A stretch of 56,282 bases of DNA from Prevotella sp. UBA2742 (GCA_002353485.1 DEJS01000022.1:19116-75397), one strand, 5' to 3'. Shown: positions 26,067-35,865, counted from the stretch's first letter. Notes: generated from the letters alone by a model not told the origin. A program made the numbers and translations.

Positions 26067-26699
26067 CTACACCCCCCACGTACTTGGACTCTTGCGCCAC
26101 TCGGCCAGCACGGCCTTTTCGTCGTCCTTGATATAACCCGTCTTGGCAGCCTGCTCGACGACGGCATCGTAGTCGCTCAGTGTCACCAGACGGACGCCGG
26201 CCTCGCGGAAAGCCTCTTCGGCCACAGGAAAGCCGTAGGTGAACGAGGCCACCATGCCTATAACCTCTACGCCATACTCGCGGAGTGCGGCGACGGCCTT
26301 CAGGCTGCTGCCGCCGGTAGAGATAAGGTCCTCGACGACGATGACCTTGGCACCCTTCTTCAGCTCGCCCTCTACCTGGTTGCCCATGCCGTGGTCTTTG
26401 GGCTTCGGACGCACGTAGGCGTAGGGCAGTCCCAGCTCGTCGGCCACCAGCGCACCCTGGGCTATGGCTCCCGTGGCCACGCCGGCCACGGCCTCGGCCT
26501 CGGGGAACTCGGCCTGGATGACATGACAGAGCTCGAGCTTGACAAACGAGCGGACGTCAGCGTAGCCCAGCGTCTTGCGGTTGTCGGTATAAATGGGAGA
26601 CTTCCAGCCCGAGGCCCACGTAAAGGGCTCCTTGGGCTGCAACTTGATGGCCTGGATGTCCATCAGCTTCTGAGCAAATTGATGCTTAATTGTATCCAT
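26067..26699 (-). CDS. pyrE: Orotate phosphoribosyltransferase
   Basis: 210 residues. It joins orotate and PRPP to give OMP in pyrimidine synthesis. The PRPP-binding loop VVEDLISTGGSS and the N-terminal KEPFTWASGWKSPIY substrate region are intact. First gene of an operon that continues into the SRPBCC gene, argH and the lipoprotein. Promoter at 26728-26759. Confidence 0.96.
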   Translation of the reverse strand: MDTIKHQFAQKLMDIQAIKLQPKEPFTWASGWKSPIYTDNRKTLGYADVRSFVKLELCHVIQAEFPEAEAVAGVATGAIAQGALVADELGLPYAYVRPKPKDHGMGNQVEGELKKGAKVIVVEDLISTGGSSLKAVAALREYGVEVIGMVASFTYGFPVAEEAFREAGVRLVTLSDYDAVVEQAAKTGYIKDDEKAVLAEWRKSPSTWGV

Positions 26700-26727
26700 A
26701 ATTATTCAACGTGTTAGTTTTGGGGGG

Positions 26728-26759
26728 CAAAGTTACGAATAAGTGAGCAAAAAACCAAA
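26728..26759 (-). promoter_or_regulatory. Promoter for pyrE operon
   Basis: Minus strand TTTG (26756-26759), 20 bp, TAACTTTG (26728-26735). The surrounding string cgaataagtgagcaaaaaac resembles the two 69-bp promoter cassettes elsewhere in the window. Confidence 0.6.
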
Positions 26760-26801
26760 TTAATTTAAACCTTTGTCTCGCCAGTCCGTCTTAAAGGGGT
26801 T

Positions 26802-29390
26802 ATGAAACGTTTCATCCTATCATTAGTAATGTCAGTGAGCGTACTGACAGCCTTGGCCCAGGGCAGTGTAAGGGGCAGAATACTAGACAAGCAGACCGAC
26901 GAGGTAATGCAATTCGTGAACGTTGCCGTGCTGACACCACAGGGCAAGGTGGTGAAGGGAGGCATTACCGATGCCACAGGACAGTTTAACATCGGCGGAC
27001 TGGCTGACGGACGCTACACCCTGCAGGTGAGCTTCGTGGGCTACAAGACGCTGACACGACAGTTTACGCTGACGCCCCAACACCGTCGCGAACACTACAA
27101 CCTGCTCTATCTGGGCGAGGACGCCACCATGCTGAAGGAGGTGCAGGTGACTGGCCAGCGGTCGCAGATGAAGCTGGAGGTAGACCGCAAGGTCTTCTCC
27201 GTCGACCAGATGCTGGCAGCGGCAGGCGGTTCGGCCAGCGACCTGCTGGAGCAGATTCCCAGCATCGAGGTGACCACCGACGGTGAGATTTCGCTGCGTG
27301 GCAACTCGAGTGTAGAGGTGTGGATTAACGGCAAGGCCTCGGGACTGACCACCGACAACCGGGCCGAGATACTGCAGCAGATTCCCGCTGAGAGCATAGA
27401 GCGCATAGAGGTCATCGACAACCCCTCGGCCAAGTTCTCGCCGGAGGGCTCTGCAGGCATCATCAACATCATTCTGAAGCGCGACCGCAAGGCAGGCTAC
27501 TATGGCTCGCTGCGCGCCGGTGTCAACAAGTACGGAGGCTGGAACACGGGTGCCAACATCAACTACTCGAGCGGCGTGCTCGACGCCTACGGCAACCTGG
27601 GCTTCCGTCGCCGTAAGAACGAGGGAGGCAGCGAGAGCCAGCAGATATACAAGCAGACCAACATGTATGAGGACTACGAGAGCGAGAGCAAGAACAAGGG
27701 GCGCAACCTCTTTGCCCGCCTCGGCCTGACATGGCACTTCACCAAGCAGGACGACCTCAGCATCGGCGGCATGACCATGCAGGGCAAGGGCGACAACAGC
27801 ACCGTGACGCCCTACCACTACGGTCTGGCAGACGGCAGACAGGAGACCCGACTGATGACACGCCTGAACACCAGCGACAACGACATGCAAATGTACCACG
27901 CCGAGATGGGCTACGAGCACCGCTGGACGGACACCCACAAGCTGATGGCCCACGTGGACTACAACCGGTGGATGAGCGACAACGACAACACCTATCGCGA
28001 CTCTATAAGAGAAGTAGTGACGGCCGCCTACGACACTCCCCCACAATACGCCTGGGGACCCGCCGCCTACAGCTACCAGCTGCGTCCCATGCACGTCAGG
28101 AACCGCTCGTGGGAGGTGAAGCTCGACTACGAGAACCAGCTGTCAGAGCACTTTAAGATTGAGGCCGGCTACAACGGACGCTTCTCGCACGAGAACACGC
28201 CCCAGGAGTCGTGGGCTGCACCCAACTGGGAAGGCCGGGACAAGGTGGAGGACGAGAAGTACTACAACCGCTTCATCTACTCGATGGACACCCATGCGCT
28301 GTATGCCACCGTCAATACCAAGGTGGGACGGCTGGGCGTGATGGCCGGACTGAGAGGCGAGTACTGGAAGGTGAACACCGAGAGCTATGACTATGCCCAA
28401 GAGCACGGCACGGCAGCCAGACCCGACCCGTACAAGAAGGACTTCTTCAAGCTGTTCCCCTCGCTGTTCCTGAACTATGAGCTGACGGAGTCGGCACAGC
28501 TGCAGCTGAACTACACCTACCGCCTGCGTCGTCCGTGGGGCGGGCAGCTCAACTCGTTCAAGAACACCAGCGACGCCTCGATGATTTCGTTTGGCAACCC
28601 CGAGCTGACGCCCGAGTACACGCACAGCATCTCGCTGAACTTCCTCAAGACATGGGAGCAGCACACGCTGAGCGTCTCGACCTACTACCGTCCTACCACC
28701 GACGTCATGCAGCGCATACGCTATCAGAACGCTGCCGACGGGCTCATGTACATGACGCAGATGAACCTGACCAAGCGACAGAGCCTGGGCGTCGAGATTA
28801 TCGGCAAGAACAAGCTGTTCCGCATACTCGACCTCACCACTACCGTCAACGGCTACTGGAACAAGCTGGACGGCTTTACCTACATGATAGAAGGCCAGAA
28901 GGTGACGGGCGAGGGCGACAACAGCTTCTCGTGGGACGCGCGCATGCTGGCCTCCTTCATGCTGCCTTACGACCTCAGCCTGCAGCTGACAGGCAACTAC
29001 CGCTCGCGGGGCGTCATCACGCAGGGCTATCGCAAGCCCAACGCCTCGATGGACATCGGCGTGCGAAAGACGTTCTTCAACAAGCAGCTGGCCGTGGCCT
29101 TCAACGTGCGCGACGTCTTTGGCTCACGACACTGGGAGAACTACACCGAGAGCGACACCTTCTGGCGTCACCAGAAGAACTGGCGCAAGGGCAACTTCAA
29201 CCTGCAGGTGACTTGGAACTTTGGCAATATGAACAACGACAGGCGCCCGTTTGAGCGTGAAGAGCTGCAGCCACAGGACAACAACAACCAGCAACGGCCG
29301 GGCAATGACGACCAGCAGCAACAGCCCGGCAACGACGACCAGCGACAGAACAACTTCAACGCCGGCGGCGGGGAAGATTCTGTAAGCTAA
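26802..29390 (+). CDS. TonB-dependent receptor-like outer-membrane beta-barrel protein
   Basis: 862 residues with a signal peptide (MKRFILSLVMSVSVLTALAQ). A carboxypeptidase-regulatory-like domain follows (about 20-105, GRILDKQTDE), then a plug (about 110-225, with IPSIEVTTDGEISLRG) and a beta-barrel of the outer-membrane family 3 type. The C-terminus ends in a low-complexity Gln/Asn/Asp tail (about 815-862) after the barrel, so the last strand is not terminal. Substrate unknown. No SusD partner is next to it. Divergent from pyrE. Confidence 0.85.
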   Translation: MKRFILSLVMSVSVLTALAQGSVRGRILDKQTDEVMQFVNVAVLTPQGKVVKGGITDATGQFNIGGLADGRYTLQVSFVGYKTLTRQFTLTPQHRREHYNLLYLGEDATMLKEVQVTGQRSQMKLEVDRKVFSVDQMLAAAGGSASDLLEQIPSIEVTTDGEISLRGNSSVEVWINGKASGLTTDNRAEILQQIPAESIERIEVIDNPSAKFSPEGSAGIINIILKRDRKAGYYGSLRAGVNKYGGWNTGANINYSSGVLDAYGNLGFRRRKNEGGSESQQIYKQTNMYEDYESESKNKGRNLFARLGLTWHFTKQDDLSIGGMTMQGKGDNSTVTPYHYGLADGRQETRLMTRLNTSDNDMQMYHAEMGYEHRWTDTHKLMAHVDYNRWMSDNDNTYRDSIREVVTAAYDTPPQYAWGPAAYSYQLRPMHVRNRSWEVKLDYENQLSEHFKIEAGYNGRFSHENTPQESWAAPNWEGRDKVEDEKYYNRFIYSMDTHALYATVNTKVGRLGVMAGLRGEYWKVNTESYDYAQEHGTAARPDPYKKDFFKLFPSLFLNYELTESAQLQLNYTYRLRRPWGGQLNSFKNTSDASMISFGNPELTPEYTHSISLNFLKTWEQHTLSVSTYYRPTTDVMQRIRYQNAADGLMYMTQMNLTKRQSLGVEIIGKNKLFRILDLTTTVNGYWNKLDGFTYMIEGQKVTGEGDNSFSWDARMLASFMLPYDLSLQLTGNYRSRGVITQGYRKPNASMDIGVRKTFFNKQLAVAFNVRDVFGSRHWENYTESDTFWRHQKNWRKGNFNLQVTWNFGNMNNDRRPFEREELQPQDNNNQQRPGNDDQQQQPGNDDQRQNNFNAGGGEDSVS

Positions 29391-29413
29391 AAAGCATTTT
29401 TCTTCGTCATATA

Positions 29414-29445
29414 TTTGTTAGATTGGATAAAAAGCCGTAAATTTG
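29414..29445 (+). promoter_or_regulatory. Promoter for the iorA cluster
   Basis: TTTG (29414-29417), 20 bp, TAAATTTG (29438-29445), 38 bp before the iorA ATG. It lies inside the over-extended reading frame beginning at 29415. Confidence 0.65.
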
Positions 29446-29483
29446 CAACCCAAATACGTGGAAATCTAACAAAAAGACAGTAT

Positions 29484-31082
29484 ATGACGAAGAAACTATT
29501 ACTGGGCGACGAGGCCATCGCATTGGGAGCCATACATGCCGGACTGAGCGGAGTGTATGCCTACCCCGGCACGCCGTCAACCGAAATCACTGAGTTCATT
29601 CAGGGCAACCAGCTGGCCAAGGAGCGTGGCATCCACAGCCGCTGGTCGACCAACGAGAAGACAGCCATGGAGGCTGCCCTGGGCATGTCGTTCATGGGCA
29701 AGCGCGCACTGGTGTGCATGAAGCACGTAGGACTGAACGTCTGTGCCGACCCGTTTGTCAACAGCGGCATGACGGGTGTCAACGGCGGTGTCATCGTGCT
29801 CGTAGCCGACGACCCCTCCATGCACTCCTCACAGGACGAGCAGGACTCACGCTTCTATGGCAAGTTCGCACTCATCCCCACCTTCGAGCCCTCGAACCAG
29901 CAGGAGGCGTACGACATGATGAGCGTGGCCTTCGACTACTCGGAACGCATCAAGCTGCCCGTGCTGATGCGCGTCACCACCCGCATGGCACACAGCCGCG
30001 CCGTAGTACAGTGTGCCGACGAACCACGTCAGCAGAACGAGCTGAACTACAACGCCGAGGCCAAGAGCTGGGTGCTGCTGCCTGCCAACGCACGCAAGCG
30101 CAACGACATCGTAACGGCTCAGCAGGCACAGCTGGAGGACGACGCCTGCCAGTCGGACTATAATAAATACATCGACGCCGACAACAAGACGCTGGGCATT
30201 CTGGCCAGCGGCATAGGCTATAACTACGTCAGCGAGTGCTTCCCCGAAGGATGCCCCTACCCCGTCCTGAAGATTTCGCAGTATCCTCTGCCCAAGCTGT
30301 TGGTACGCCGGCTGATGGACGAGTGCCAGCAGGTGCTCATCGTCGAGGAGGGACAGCCCTTCATCGAAGACCAGGTGCGTGGCGTGGCCGACATGAAGAA
30401 CGTTCATGGCAAGCTGGACGGCACGCTGCCGCGTACGGGCGAGCTGAACCCAGACATAGTGAAGAAAGCCCTGGGCATGGAGACAGGCCAGTGCTTCGAC
30501 CCCTGTGCCGACGTGGCTCCGCGTCCCCCTGCACTGTGTCAGGGCTGTGGCCACCGCGACGTCTACGCGGCACTGAACGAGGTGCTGCGCGAATACGACA
30601 ACCCGCGCGTCTTCGGCGATATCGGCTGCTACACCTTAGGCTTCCTGCCCCCGTTCCACGCCATCCACTCGTGTGTCGACATGGGAGCCAGCATCACCAT
30701 GGCCAAGGGTGCTGCTGACGCCGGTCAGTGGCCGGCCGTGGCCATCATCGGCGACTCTACGTTCACCCATAGCGGCATGACGGGACTGCTGGATGCCATC
30801 AACGAGAACGCGGACATCACTGTTATTATTTCCGACAACCTGACAACGGGTATGACCGGCGGTCAGGACTCTGCCGGCACCAACAAGTTCGAGGCCATCT
30901 GTCGTGGTCTGGGCCTCAGCGACGAGCACCTGAAGGTGGTCGTGCCCCTGCCCAAGAACATGCCTGAGATTACACAGGCCATCCGCGACGAAATCAACTA
31001 CCACGGCACTTCGGTCATCATTCCCCGCCGTGAGTGTATGCAGACTCTGCAACGTCACCTGAAGCAGAAGAAGAACAAATAA
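29484..31082 (+). CDS. iorA: Indolepyruvate:ferredoxin oxidoreductase, alpha subunit
   Basis: 532 residues from ATG 29484, the first start after the promoter. The enzyme interconverts arylpyruvate + CoA and aryl-acetyl-CoA + CO2 with ferredoxin. The pyrimidine-domain start GVYAYPGTPSTEITEF is at 23-38. The thiamin-diphosphate motif is GDST at 423-426 with Asn452, and CQGCGH is at 352-357. It ends at LKQKKNK with no C-terminal 2x[4Fe-4S] ferredoxin domain, unlike the archaeal subunits. Operon lead gene, 8 bp before iorB. Confidence 0.93.
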   Translation: MTKKLLLGDEAIALGAIHAGLSGVYAYPGTPSTEITEFIQGNQLAKERGIHSRWSTNEKTAMEAALGMSFMGKRALVCMKHVGLNVCADPFVNSGMTGVNGGVIVLVADDPSMHSSQDEQDSRFYGKFALIPTFEPSNQQEAYDMMSVAFDYSERIKLPVLMRVTTRMAHSRAVVQCADEPRQQNELNYNAEAKSWVLLPANARKRNDIVTAQQAQLEDDACQSDYNKYIDADNKTLGILASGIGYNYVSECFPEGCPYPVLKISQYPLPKLLVRRLMDECQQVLIVEEGQPFIEDQVRGVADMKNVHGKLDGTLPRTGELNPDIVKKALGMETGQCFDPCADVAPRPPALCQGCGHRDVYAALNEVLREYDNPRVFGDIGCYTLGFLPPFHAIHSCVDMGASITMAKGAADAGQWPAVAIIGDSTFTHSGMTGLLDAINENADITVIISDNLTTGMTGGQDSAGTNKFEAICRGLGLSDEHLKVVVPLPKNMPEITQAIRDEINYHGTSVIIPRRECMQTLQRHLKQKKNK

Positions 31083-31090
31083 TTAGCAAT

Positions 31091-31663
31091 ATGAAGACAG
31101 ACATTATACTCTGTGGCGTAGGCGGACAAGGCATCCTCTCTATCGCTACCATCATTGGCGAGGCAGCCATGAACGAGAATCTATACATCAAGCAGGCTGA
31201 GGTGCACGGCATGAGCCAACGGGGCGGCGACGTACAGTCGAACCTGCGCATCTCGTCGGAGCCCATAGCCAGCGACCTCATTGCCAAGGGGACGGCCGAC
31301 GTCATCATCTCCATGGAACCCATGGAGGCACTGCGCTACCTGCCCTACCTGAAGAAGGAGGGATGGATTATCACCTCGTCGACTCCCTTCGTCAACATCC
31401 CTAACTACCCTGACATGGAGGTTATCAAGGGAGACCTGGAGAAGCTGCCCAACGTCATCATGCTCGACATCGAGCAGAAAGCCAAGGATGCCGGAGTGCC
31501 GCGCTCGGCCAACGTCATCCTGTTAGGTGCTGCACAGAAGGCGCTGGGCATCGAGTACGAGAAGCTGGAGGACGCCATCCGCCGTGTCTTCGGACGCAAG
31601 GGTGACGCCATCGTCGAGGCAAACATCAAAGCATTGGCCATAGGCAAGGAGGCCCAGCGATGA
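31091..31663 (+). CDS. iorB: Indolepyruvate:ferredoxin oxidoreductase, beta subunit
   Basis: 190 residues from ATG 31091. It is the gamma-type domain of 2-oxoacid:ferredoxin oxidoreductases, with GVGGQGILSIATIIGEAA at the N-terminus and EVHGMSQRGGDV, both family hallmarks. It forms the enzyme with IorA. Its stop overlaps the aminotransferase start (ATGA at 31660-31663), which implies coupled translation. Confidence 0.94.
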   Translation: MKTDIILCGVGGQGILSIATIIGEAAMNENLYIKQAEVHGMSQRGGDVQSNLRISSEPIASDLIAKGTADVIISMEPMEALRYLPYLKKEGWIITSSTPFVNIPNYPDMEVIKGDLEKLPNVIMLDIEQKAKDAGVPRSANVILLGAAQKALGIEYEKLEDAIRRVFGRKGDAIVEANIKALAIGKEAQR

Positions 31664-32970
31664 GACAGACGCCCATAAAGAAAGACATCGTAGACGGACT
31701 GATAGCCCAGCTGGGCATTCAGGACTTCGCCAAAGCCACCATTCGTGAGGTGAAACAGGTGGCTGCCATGGCCGAGAAGGAGAGTGGCATAGAGTTTATT
31801 AAAATGGAGATGGGCATCCCCGGGTTGCCTGCTGCACAGGTGGGCGTCGACGCCCAGGTGAAAGCGCTACAGAACGGCATTGCCCACTCGTATCCTGACA
31901 TCCAAGGCTATCCCGAGCTGAAGAAGCAGGCTTCGCGATTCGTCAAGGCGTTTATCAACGTCGACATAGCCCCTGAGGGGTGCGTACCCGTCAGCGGAAG
32001 CATGCAGGGCACCTTCGCCTCGTTCCTCACCTGCTCGCAGGCCAGCAAGCAGAAGGATACGGTACTGTTCATCGACCCTGGATTCCCCGTTCAGAAGATG
32101 CAGCTGCAGGTGCAGGGCGTGAAGTACGAGACCTTTGACGTCTACGACTATCGCGGTGAGAAGCTGCGCCAGAAGCTGGAGGGATACCTAAAGGTGGGCA
32201 ATATCTGCGCCATTGTCTACTCCAACCCGAACAATCCGGCATGGATATGCATGACGGAGGAGGAGCTGAAGACCATTGGCGAACTGGCCACGAAGTACGA
32301 TGCCATCGTCATGGAAGACCTGGCCTACTTTGCCATGGACTTCCGTCAGGACCTCTCCAAGCCCTTCGAGCCCCCCTATCAGCCCACCGTGGCACATTAT
32401 ACCGACAACTACATCCTGCTTATCTCCGGGTCGAAGGCCTTCAGCTATGCCGGCGAACGCATTGGCGTGACGTGCATCTCGGACAAGCTGTTCCATCGCC
32501 ATTACGACGACCTCTCGGCTCGTTACGAAGGTCTGCCCTTCGGACTGGTGTTCTCTACGCGCATGCTCTATGCACTCTCGAGCGGCACCAGCCATTCGGC
32601 ACAGTATGCCATGGCAGCCATGCTCAAGGCGGCCTGTGATGGCGAATACAACTTCCGCAGCGAGGTGAAGGTGTATGGCGACCGTGCACACAAGCTGAAG
32701 GACATCTTCCAGCGTCATGGCTTCCACATCGTCTACGACCGTGACCTGGACCAGCCCATTGCTGATGGTTTCTACTTCACCATTGGCTACAAGCAGATGA
32801 CGAGCGGAGAACTGGCACGCGAGCTGATGTACTATGGTGTATCAGCCATCTGCCTCATCACTACAGGCTCGCATCAGGAAGGGCTTCGCGTATGTACTTC
32901 ATTTATTGAGGACCACCAGTACGCCCAGCTGGAAGAGCGCATGGCTATCTTTGAAGAGAATAATCCTTAA
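31660..32970 (+). CDS. PLP-dependent aminotransferase (class I), probably aromatic
   Basis: 436 residues, fold type I. SNPNNP is at 188-193, Asp220 (VMEDLAYF) pairs with the PLP nitrogen, the Schiff-base Lys259 lies in SGSKAFS, and Arg267 binds phosphate. It overlaps iorB by four bases, so it probably converts arylpyruvates to phenylalanine, tyrosine or tryptophan, or the reverse. The specificity is inferred from context. An 8-bp tandem array begins at the base after its stop. Confidence 0.87.
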   Translation: MRQTPIKKDIVDGLIAQLGIQDFAKATIREVKQVAAMAEKESGIEFIKMEMGIPGLPAAQVGVDAQVKALQNGIAHSYPDIQGYPELKKQASRFVKAFINVDIAPEGCVPVSGSMQGTFASFLTCSQASKQKDTVLFIDPGFPVQKMQLQVQGVKYETFDVYDYRGEKLRQKLEGYLKVGNICAIVYSNPNNPAWICMTEEELKTIGELATKYDAIVMEDLAYFAMDFRQDLSKPFEPPYQPTVAHYTDNYILLISGSKAFSYAGERIGVTCISDKLFHRHYDDLSARYEGLPFGLVFSTRMLYALSSGTSHSAQYAMAAMLKAACDGEYNFRSEVKVYGDRAHKLKDIFQRHGFHIVYDRDLDQPIADGFYFTIGYKQMTSGELARELMYYGVSAICLITTGSHQEGLRVCTSFIEDHQYAQLEERMAIFEENNP

Positions 32971-33122
32971 GACACCGGGGCCTCGGGACCTCGGGACCTC
33001 GGGACCTCGGGACTTCGAGACATCGAAATATCGAAATATCGAAGCATCGAAACATCGGGACCTCGAAGCATCGAAACAACGGGACATCGGAACATCGAAG
33101 CCTCGAACCATCGAGGCAACGA
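32971..33122 (+). repeat. 8-bp tandem array, 19 units, after the aminotransferase stop
   Basis: Nineteen 8-mers in exact phase (gacctcgg, gacatcga, aatatcga, agcatcga), starting at the very base after the TAA. Consensus in the transcribed direction is near RACATCGA. Confidence 0.93.
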
Positions 33123-33160
33123 AAGGACAACAGTACTAACACCAAAAACAAGGCAAAGAC

Positions 33161-34246
33161 ATGAAAAAGAAAGTCTTCATCCAAGGAACGCTGGCCACAC
33201 TGATGGCTGTGTTCAGCAGCACTGCTGCCATGGGACAATCGGAGTCAGCCAGCGACATTGACTGGCTGAAAGACGTCACCGAGCGCGTACAACTGCATGG
33301 TTATGCGCAAGGAGGTTTTAACTACACCCATCAGGGTGGCGAGGACAAAGGTACCTTCGAACTGAAGCGTATCCTCTTTTGGGCCAACGCGCAGATTACT
33401 GACCGTTGGTCATTCCTATTTATGCACGACTTCTCCAGCGTCGTGCAGGAGTACTACACTGACTACCGGCTGACCAACAACAAGGCGCTGACGGTGCGTC
33501 TGGGACAGTTCAAGAACGGAGTGTCATTGGAGAACCCCCTGTCGCCGACTTCTATGGAAGCTATCGACGTCTACTCGGAGGCCGTCACCTTCCTCACGGG
33601 CTGCGGTAGCGACCCTCTGATGGGGGTACAATATGGCCGTGACCTGGGACTCGCTGTGTTTGGTGAGACCAACAATGGCAAGCTGCGCTATGAGGCGCAG
33701 GTAATGAACGGCCAGGGCATTAACAAAAAGGACGGCAACAAAGAGAAAGACTTTATTGCGCGTCTGGAGTATCGTCCTGTGAAAGGACTCAACCTCGTGG
33801 CGACAGGCCAGATAGGCCGTGGCCACGCCATCAAGGAGTCGCTCTACAATCCTGACATCAAGGAAGGCGACAACTACAAGCGTAACCGCTGGACAGTGGG
33901 CTTCGACTATAAGTCGCCCCAGTTCAACATACACGGTGAATATCTTGAGGGCAAGGACGGCTGCGCCACTAGTCGCGGTGCCTACCTGACGGGTAACGTT
34001 CCTCTGGGCAAGGGTGTCGACCTCGTAGGGTCGTACGACTTTTTCAACTTCAACACCTCGCTCCACATGGACCAGCACAAGGCCATAGCGGGTGTACAGT
34101 GGTGGTTTTACAAGAAGTGCCGCTTTCAGGTGCAGTACGTCTATAAGAGTGCTTACACCCAGGAAGGCCAGTTTCTTCATGGTGCCAACCATGCCATCAT
34201 GGCCCAGATGCAGATTCGCTTAGACTATACAGGCAAAAAGAATTAA
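33161..34246 (+). CDS. OprO/OprP-like outer-membrane porin
   Basis: 361 residues with a signal peptide ending near AAMGQ. It has alternating beta-strands typical of the phosphate-selective porin family (LHGYAQGGFNYTHQGG, LTVRLGQFKNGVSLENP) and a terminal aromatic-rich strand (MQIRLDYTGKKN). No promoter is visible before it; the 8-bp array fills the space. Its place between the aminotransferase and symporter suggests it lets the cluster's substrate, perhaps arylacetates, cross the outer membrane. Confidence 0.82.
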   Translation: MKKKVFIQGTLATLMAVFSSTAAMGQSESASDIDWLKDVTERVQLHGYAQGGFNYTHQGGEDKGTFELKRILFWANAQITDRWSFLFMHDFSSVVQEYYTDYRLTNNKALTVRLGQFKNGVSLENPLSPTSMEAIDVYSEAVTFLTGCGSDPLMGVQYGRDLGLAVFGETNNGKLRYEAQVMNGQGINKKDGNKEKDFIARLEYRPVKGLNLVATGQIGRGHAIKESLYNPDIKEGDNYKRNRWTVGFDYKSPQFNIHGEYLEGKDGCATSRGAYLTGNVPLGKGVDLVGSYDFFNFNTSLHMDQHKAIAGVQWWFYKKCRFQVQYVYKSAYTQEGQFLHGANHAIMAQMQIRLDYTGKKN

Positions 34247-34266
34247 ACAATAAAACCATAGAACCG

Positions 34267-35787
34267 ATGATTATCAAGATACTTTTAACTATTGCATTCT
34301 TTGCCGTCATGCTGGGCGTAGGCCTCTATAGCCGCAAGCAGGCCAGCAGTGTGGACGGCTTCGTACTGGGTGGACGTTCCGTAGGTCCGTGGCTCACGGC
34401 CTTCGCCTATGGCACCTCCTACTTCTCTGCCGTAGTCTTCGTGGGCTATGCCGGACAGTTTGGCTGGAAATACGGTCTGTCGGCCACCTGGATAGGTATC
34501 GGCAACGCGCTGATAGGCTCATGGTTGGCATGGATACTCTTAGGACGTCGCACCAAGCTGATGACACAGCACATAGAGAGCCGTACCATGCCCGATTTCT
34601 TTGGCACACGCTTCAGTGACCAGGGACTTCGCGTGGCAGCATCCGTCATTGCCTTCGTGTTCCTCATCCCCTACACGGCCGGTGTCTATAAGGGCATCTC
34701 TACGCTGTTTGAGATGGGCTTTGGCATTCCATACGAGTATTGTGTCATCATCATGGCCATCCTCACTGCCGTCTATGTTATCCTTGGCGGATACAAGGCT
34801 ACGGCCATGAACGACTTCATACAGGGCATCATCATGCTCTTTGGCATCGTGGCGGTCATCGCTGCCGTGCTGGCTGCACAGGGTGGACTGTCGGAGGCCA
34901 TAAACAAACTGGCCGTACTGCCTGCTGACGGCAGTGACGTGGCAGGCTCAGGAGGGTTCACCGACCTCTTTGGTCCTGACCCATGGAACCTGCTGGGTGT
35001 CGTCATCCTGACCTCGTTAGGAACCTGGGGACTGCCCCAAATGGTGGGTAAGTTCTACTCGATTACTGACGAGAGCGCCATCAAGCGCGGCACCATTATA
35101 TCTACCATCTTCGCACTCATCGTTGCCGGCGGATGCTACTTCCTGGGAGGTTTCGGCCGTCTGTACGACCCGGTCATCGTAGGTGGCAAGATAGCCTTCG
35201 ACAGCATCGTACCCTCCATGCTGGTCACGCTGCCCGACATTCTTATCGCCCTCGTGGTGCTGCTGGTGCTCTCGGCCTCCATGTCGACACTGGCTTCGCT
35301 GGTGCTCACCTCGTCGAGCACGATGACCCTCGACCTCATCTATCGCGACAAGAAGTCGCTGCCTGGCGAGGTAGAGGAAGGCGCCATCGACGACACCGTC
35401 TCCGAGAAGATTGAACGTCGTAAGGTGGTGGTAATGCGCGTCTTGATTGTGTTCTTCATCGTCATCTCGCTGCTGATAGCCCTCAACCCGCCCACATTCA
35501 TTGCCCAGCTTATGGGCATCTCGTGGGGTGCACTGGCCGGAGCATTCCTGGCTCCCTTTATGCTGGGACTCTACTGGCGGGGCGTCACCACCGCCTCAGT
35601 GTGGGCCTGCTTCATCTGGGGTGTGGGTCTCACGGTGGTCAACATGCTCATTGGCAATCCTATCAACCCCATCAACTGCGGAGCCATTGCCATGGTAGGC
35701 GGTTTCCCCGTGGTATGGATTGTCAGCCTGTTATCGCCCAAGATGGATAGCAACACTATAGATACTATATTTAAATGCTATAAATAA
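34267..35787 (+). CDS. Sodium:solute symporter (SSS family)
   Basis: 506 residues, about 13 hydrophobic segments. SSS signatures include the N-terminal VDGFVLGGRSVGPWLTAFA and TSYFSAVVFVGYAGQFGWKYG. It starts 20 bp after the porin. Members carry monocarboxylates, sugars, amino acids or phenylacetate. The gene order (porin, symporter, two arylacetate-CoA ligases) favours arylacetate uptake driven by sodium, which is inference. An 8-bp array begins at its stop codon. Confidence 0.88.
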   Translation: MIIKILLTIAFFAVMLGVGLYSRKQASSVDGFVLGGRSVGPWLTAFAYGTSYFSAVVFVGYAGQFGWKYGLSATWIGIGNALIGSWLAWILLGRRTKLMTQHIESRTMPDFFGTRFSDQGLRVAASVIAFVFLIPYTAGVYKGISTLFEMGFGIPYEYCVIIMAILTAVYVILGGYKATAMNDFIQGIIMLFGIVAVIAAVLAAQGGLSEAINKLAVLPADGSDVAGSGGFTDLFGPDPWNLLGVVILTSLGTWGLPQMVGKFYSITDESAIKRGTIISTIFALIVAGGCYFLGGFGRLYDPVIVGGKIAFDSIVPSMLVTLPDILIALVVLLVLSASMSTLASLVLTSSSTMTLDLIYRDKKSLPGEVEEGAIDDTVSEKIERRKVVVMRVLIVFFIVISLLIALNPPTFIAQLMGISWGALAGAFLAPFMLGLYWRGVTTASVWACFIWGVGLTVVNMLIGNPINPINCGAIAMVGGFPVVWIVSLLSPKMDSNTIDTIFKCYK

Positions 35788-35849
35788 TATCGAGACTCCG
35801 AGACAACGAGACTTCGAAACTTCGAGGCTTCGAGACAACGAAACAACAA
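35786..35849 (+). repeat. 8-bp tandem array, 8 units, between symporter and first paaK
   Basis: Eight 8-mers (aatatcga, gactccga, gacaacga, gacttcga, aacttcga, ggcttcga, gacaacga, aacaacaa). They start within the symporter stop codon and end 16 bp before the next ATG. Same consensus as the other two arrays. Confidence 0.9.
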
Positions 35850-35865
35850 ATAAACAAGAAGAAAT

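Noticed and set aside
26883..28094. 403-codon minus-strand ORF opposite the TonB-type receptor
   Set aside because: His/Val-rich antisense translation; the plus strand has signal peptide, plug and barrel.
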